A stretch of 64,000 nt of DNA, taken from assembly GCF_021917145.1 (NCBI RefSeq), contig NC_061073.1:2569673-2633672 (forward strand), read 5' to 3'. The position numbers and the translations under genes were made by a program. This DNA is from Hypomesus transpacificus. Taxonomy: Eukaryota > Chordata > Actinopteri > Osmeriformes > Osmeridae. The notes below the pieces were generated by a model. That model searched no databases, was not told the DNA's origin, and was given only the letters and a program-made list of their open reading frames with translations. Shown piece by piece: positions 58,742-64,000 of the stretch; position 1 is the first letter of the stretch; every line of letters starts with the position of its first letter.

Positions 58742-61700
58742 ATGGATCTTAGCTTGGAGGAAATACAGAGAATACTGTCGAAGGTTTGTGATATTTATGA
58801 ATGGAGGCTTAGTTTGAATGCCTGCTAGTTATGAATTTATAATGGTATCTTATGATCAACGTAGTCCTGCTACACTGCTGGTATGAAGCTAGTGAAACAG
58901 ACATACCGGTAATCTTGCCGGATAAACCAGTTTTGCCTTGTGTTATTTGCCGACAGTCATCTTATGCTTAGCAAGCTTTCATGTGTCCTGCATGTCTTGC
59001 CTTGTTGTCACTAGCTTGTGCTGTCTAATTTTCTCAAATAATCTGGTATCAGTACAAATTCCGGGATGTTGCCATCGAGGAGCTACAGAAAGTACATCGA
59101 ATTCACCCCCGCATAAATCCTGTAACTGGAACTTACAGTAAGATTGTCTGTATAATCTTTATATCTACACCACTGTTGTTCAACAGAATGCATATTGTTT
59201 CTGTTGATTTATATCTATTTCTTTCAAGCTTTCAGCGACGGAACCCAAAAAGATCTGCTGAAGTTGATAGGCACCGTCGTCGTCAAGTATGAAGGTAATT
59301 AAGAAGCAATAATAAATGAACTGCATGCCTGGCCATAAATCTGTCCTCTGAATGGCCCATCTCAGATGAATACATCTTCTGCTTATATGTCTATTGAGCA
59401 ATTTAAAGGACAGAGACAGTTATATGTGTATTTTGTCTATCCAGGCCGCTCGTACAACCTGCCTATTCAGCTGTGGCTCATGGACTCCTTCCCCTTCACA
59501 CCCCCCATCTGTTTGATGAGGCCCACCTCCAGCATGGTCATCAGGGAGGGGAAGCACGTAGACGCCCAGGGACGGATACACCTGCCCGGCCTCCACAACT
59601 GGGACCACGTAAGACTGGAGATGGAGGAATAGATGGAGGGTGGGGTGGGAGGGTTGGTGGTCATGTGTCATGGGTCATGAGAGATCATGTGACATGATGA
59701 TGTACTATCCTCTCTTTTCTTCCTTCTCTTTTCTGTTAGTATTCATCAATAGTCTACGTTCCCCTCTCACTCCTCTCTCCTCGTCCCTCTCTCGTCCCTC
59801 CTCCAGCCCAGATCCTCTGTGGTTGGCCTTCTGGCTGAGATGACCTCAAAGTTTGAAGAGGAGCCTCCGCTGGCAACCAAACCCTCAGGAGAGAGCAGAG
59901 ACCCCAACGACCTGTTAGGCTTTGTATCCAACCTCAAAGTCAACAGTGGTGCGCTTCCATTCTCTCCATTATTAACAACATACATAGACATTCTAATTGT
60001 ATTCATTTAGCAGATTATTTTATTCAAAGAATATATACATACAGTAATATCATACAATACAAAATCAACATGAATTTATCCAGTTGCTTTTTGATTGCAG
60101 AAAGTAATATCATACAATACAAAATAAACATGAATTTATCAATATGCTTTTGATTGCAGCTGCAGTACAACACAATGATCAACCAATTAACAAAGTCTCT
60201 GTCATTGGGGGAGGCGACCTAGGAATGGCTTCCGTGATGAGCATCCTGGCAAAGGTCTGTCACCCTCCCTGTGTTTGGTTTATCCTCCATCAGATAATGT
60301 GTTCATTTAGCAGACCCTTTTATCCAATGTGATATACAAAGGGTGAGATTCATACCTGCAATATCTGGATCTGCAGTGAAACCCTTTACCACTGAGCTAT
60401 ACTCAGTTGGTTCGATGTTAAAACAAGCATCCATGGCTGTCTTCTAGCTCGTTTATGTTCTGTTCTTCCTCTGTCGCACAGGGGAACGTGGACAAACTCA
60501 TTTTCGTTGACATAGCCGAGAGCTCTACTAAAGGTGGCATTATGGACCTGGAAATCTTCAACTTGCCAAAGGTGGAGGTTTCCAAAGGTATAACGTCTGG
60601 AAGACTGGATCATGGCTTAAACCTGGGATATGTCTGATATTACAGTGGATTTAATGGAATAATGTATTAAAACAAATATTTATTGTATCATGAAGTTTTA
60701 CCTCTTCGTCAATGCGATCCATGTGACCTTTCAACCTTTTTTAATTTTATACCTGCAGATCTCTCTGCCTCTGCAGGCTCCAGGGTTGTCGTGGTAACCG
60801 CCAACGCCTGGAGTGATGAGCAGTCGTATGTGAGTGTGGTCCAGACTAACGTGGACCTGTACCGGAGCATCATACCCAGCCTGGCCCGTCTCTGCCCAAA
60901 CGCTGTCCTTCTCATCGCCTCCCAGCCAGGTCAGAAAACACACACACACATTCTTTTAGACAAATGACATACAGTGAAATTATATTAAATGTATAAGGAA
61001 CAGAAATGTTCTCAGCTTTGACATGTTACAGGCACATAAACATCATCTCCACATTTTGCACACCTGCACACACACCCCAAAAATGGTATTACCGTACAGC
61101 TCTTCGTGTCTTATCATTATTGGAAAGACTTCCAAATCATGTATGGATGTACTCTGTGACGTGCACAACTGAGGCCCAAACCTGCCCCCTTGCTAGTGGA
61201 CATCATGACCCATGTGGCGTGGAGGCAGAGCGGACTACCCCCCACACATGTGATTGGAGCAGGGTGTAACCTGGACTCTGAGCGTCTCAGCCATGTCCTG
61301 GACATCAGTCTGAACACACACAAGCAGGCCTGGGTCATTGGCGAGCTCTCTGACAACAAAGGTGAGAAGGAGAGTAAAAGACCAGCTGTACGTTGGCATT
61401 CAGCTGTACTTTAACATTCTGACTGGACGTTGGTTGTCTCCACCCCATGTCTATAGGTGAGGGAATAGCTTAGTGGTTAGAGTACTTGACTGCAAATCAA
61501 GACGGTTTCAGGTTCAAATGTGCCCCTGTACAGTACAGGCTGTACTGTATGTTGCATCTGCTAAATGAGCACATGAATATGATTATAGGTGAGAGCTGCT
61601 CATATGAAAGCCATGGATACTTTATTGTTGTTTTCTGTGTTGCAGTGGCTGTGCTGAGTAACATTGGACAGACGGGGGAAAGCCAGCGTCCACAGATTGC

Positions 61701-62399
61701 TCCAAGGTCCAATGCCACAAAACCAGTCCTAGACAGGTACAATCTCAGACCTCTCTACTCCTACGACACTAAGATAAATCTGCTCCTACCCAAGCCCCTG
61801 TTGTTTTAGGGGTTGTTTGCCTTGATTGATAATAATCAGATAAGAAGGGAGAACTCGAGCCAAAATGGTGTCCTAATGCTGTTGAATGTTGTGCTCAGGG
61901 CTTTGGGGTTGCTGAGAGGTCGAGGCCAGCGGTCCTGGTCCATGGGTCTGTCCCTGGCTGACATCACCTACAGTATCCTGGTGAACCGGAAGAAGGCCCA
62001 TTCCGTGTCTACACTGGCACAGGTACCAAACTAAACCTCACCTTAACTCTAACCCGGCACAGGTATGCCATAGCTTCTTAGCTCAAACACGCTAACCATT
62101 AAATCCAACCACTAGCCTCACTGTAAACCCTACCCTGACACAGGTATACTCTGGCTACTCAGCTTAAACACCCTTTTGTCAAGGGGTAGGGGTTAGAGCA
62201 TAGAGCACCAATTAACTGTGTGTGTGTCTCTCAGGGCTGGGGTGGTTTAGGGTCGGAGGTGTTCCTCAGTCTTCCCTGTGTTCTGGGAGCTTCCGGCTCC
62301 ACCAGGCTCGCTGGCGTGTCTCTGGCTCAGGATGAAGACGCCAAGCTGAGGGAAAGCGCAGCCTCCCTCTCCAACCTCATGGCACAGCTCAAGATATGA
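58742..62399 (+). CDS. uevld: uevld: ubiquitin E2 variant with lactate/malate dehydrogenase-like domain
   Basis: It is a fusion of a TSG101-type UEV domain and an LDH-like domain; in humans it is also called UEV3 and its role is poorly defined. Exons: 58742-58783, 59053-59137, 59229-59294, 59445-59608, 59807-59945, 60160-60254, 60482-60587, 60759-60929, 61197-61361, 61646-61736, 61899-62022, 62235-62399. Total 1413 nt, 470 aa (human 471). The UEV part (about residues 1-140) has YNLPIQLWLMDSFPFTPPIC and GRIHLPGLHNWDH, with no E2 active-site cysteine. The dehydrogenase part (about 165-470) has the Rossmann motif VIGGGDLG, then VIGAGCNLDSERL. The LDH signature GEHGD reads GELSD, so the catalytic histidine is missing, and the 'NPVD' motif reads QPVD. 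It is probably catalytically dead in both halves. The start matches the family N-terminus (MDLSLEEIQRILSKYKFRD). Confidence 0.96.
60043..60159. repeat. uevld: Tandem duplication carrying a 3' splice site in uevld
   Basis: 60043-60100 and 60103-60159 are two copies of a 58-bp segment (AGTAATATCATACAATAC to TTTTGATTGCAG) with a few changes. Both end in the same acceptor, at 60100 and 60159. The second is the one that fits the frame of exon 60160. Confidence 0.9.
60299..60404 (-). mobile_element. tRNA-derived SINE
   Basis: 'tttagcagacccttttatcc', then 'tggatctgcagtgaaaccct' and 'ttaccactgagctatactca'. Reverse orientation, in a uevld intron. Confidence 0.65.
61455..61578 (+). mobile_element. tRNA-derived SINE
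   Basis: 'gggaatagcttagtggttag', 'agtacttgactgcaaatcaa', B-box-like 'caggttcaaatgtgcccctg', tail 'tgcatctgctaaatgagcac'. This is one of the clearest + strand copies of the family with the 'gactgcagatcaagag' block. It lies in a uevld intron. Confidence 0.7.
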
Positions 62400-63100
62400 T
62401 GTCATTTCCTTCTAATCTGCCTGCTGACAGGACTACCATCCAACTGGCATGCAGAGAAGATGTTAGTTTATCAGTCTGGCTTGGGAACAGGTGAAGATTT
62501 TATTATAAGTGCCTCATCAACCAGTAGTTGGCATCTTAGGTATGGTTGAGTGTCTTACTTGAATATATCTTTGTCTATGGCTAAATAAGGTATGGTTACA
62601 ATCATTATTTATTAAAAAGTAGCCTAATATTTAGCAAATGTCATCCATGAAGGGTATTTATATTGTGTTTCTATGCAGACTGTTTACGGTTTAACACTCC
62701 ATTACCGAAAGGCAAGTCTCCTACTTCCTGCTGTAACAGACTGATAGATGATAGAACATATTCAGTGTAAATCGAGAATGCATGTTTAATACATGTGAAA
62801 GCACAGTGGTACACTGCTTTTAACCAAAAGTGTGAATTGTCAGAAATATAATATTCAGTCTGTAGTTAGTACAGGGTACTGGTGAAATGGTTACAGCTGG
62901 TTCAATCATATTAAACTTTTTGTTTGCACTTAAACACTGTTAACCCTGCATTTTGCCTTGAGAAGTGCCTTGATGTATGATATGCCTTAACTGAAATTAT
63001 ATCCATACCTCTGTTGTAAATAAGGTGGAATTAAACAAATGGCATTTTACTGTGTTACTGATATAGTGTTCCACAAGAAATAAAGAAAACAGATGACAAA
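62400..63100 (+). terminator. uevld: uevld 3' UTR and polyadenylation signal
   Basis: Non-coding, AT-rich sequence after TGA 62397-62399, with AATAAA at 63079-63084. Confidence 0.6.
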
Positions 63101-64000
63101 GTTCATTTTTAGAACACTTTTCTCAATATTGCTTAATGTATGGATTTTTCGCCTTGTTGGTCTTAGCTGGGAGGAATAGCACAGACAAGAAGAACCGTCC
63201 CAGATGCACCCCGACAATAAGGAACTGAATGTGCTACTGAATGTGCTCATGTCTGTTTGTTCCTCTTGAGCTTAACACCAACACGACGCACAACACGTCT
63301 ATGGACCTCACCACACATACGTCCACCGCTACTGCAAAGACATCTGACAGAAAATAACTGAATGGACCAAAAATACATGGCTGGTATTATATGTATATAA
63401 TTTAATAAATCAGTAACAGTTATAAATGTTTCCAACCGAAAATCCTTTGTCCTGTACAGTATGGCTCAACTTCCGATTCATACAAAACACCTCCCTCTGT
63501 GAATGCTGGGGTTTTCAACAGTTTTAGGTTCAGGGTTAGTCTTCTCACTTTCTCCACTAGGTGGTGCCACTGCTTTGAACAACAGCAGTCGTGGTAGTGG
63601 GACTTTGGAGTCTCCCCGTATTTATTTGTGCATTGTTTGTTTTCAAATTCTTTTGAAGAGCGTGACCTTTTTACGACTCCTGATGATCTACTAAGGTTCC
63701 CTCCCACAATGTGTTGTTTAGCTCGTCTTCGTACAGATATAAATCTTTATATAACTATTTACAGTACATTATTGCTTGTGAAGTCACATGCCTATCAAAC
63801 ACAAACCAGATTGAAACTCAAGAACGATATTGAAGGGTTGGAAAAGGTAATCACAGGGTAAACTGCTGACTCCAACACAAATGAATATACACTTAGATGG
63901 GACTCGGCCCTATATCTGTGAAACATGCTATTTACAGTACAACAGGTTCTATTGCACCATGGATGAGAGAGGGTGAAAGAGAGAGACAAGACCCTGCTGC
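63101..64000. other. No gene seen
   Basis: AT-rich sequence with short open frames only and one more AATAAA at 63404-63409. It may include the distal uevld 3' UTR or the start of the next gene's flank. Confidence 0.4.

Overview
This window is vertebrate nuclear DNA, almost certainly from a teleost fish. All genes are split into short exons with GT-AG introns. The introns are full of (CA)n and (CT)n microsatellites, tRNA-derived SINEs ending in the teleost 'TTTAGCAGACGCTTTTATCCA' type tail, and short DNA-transposon derivatives. Five protein-coding genes and one tRNA gene were reconstructed by eye from splice sites, reading phase and remembered family sequences. No search could be run.

Layout: (1) 1-820 looks like the 3' end of an upstream gene; 821-4628 is repeat-rich and has no gene I can support. 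(2) 4629-25362, + strand: cngb1, the beta subunit of the rod cyclic-nucleotide-gated channel, with a GARP-like N-terminus. A separate terminal exon at 8915 gives a short GARP-only isoform of about 276 aa. An 889-nt exon at 14174-15062 carries a heptad LPQxLSx repeat and now ends in a frameshift and stop; skipping it restores an open frame of 1367 aa. (3) 27761-33102, +: e2f4, 397 aa, with a U12-type AT-AC intron. (4) 37524-51146, +: elmo3, 715 aa, with a tRNA-Gly(GCC) gene on the opposite strand of one intron. (5) 53684-58054, minus strand: an F-box/LRR gene, fbxl9 (LRRC29), 656 aa. (6) 58742-62399, +: uevld, 470 aa, head to head with fbxl9.

The e2f4-elmo3-fbxl9 order and strands match my memory of human 16q22.1. 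cngb1 is on the same human chromosome arm, while uevld is on another human chromosome. The genes do not form one pathway. cngb1 works in photoreceptor outer segments, e2f4 in cell-cycle repression, elmo3 in DOCK-Rac signalling, fbxl9 as an SCF adaptor and uevld as an inactive E2-variant/LDH-like fusion.

The most unusual parts are the alternative exon structure of cngb1 and three places where a splice site has been copied by local tandem duplication: the donor of the cngb1 pore exon, and an acceptor and a donor in uevld. Several transposon copies have readable target-site duplications.
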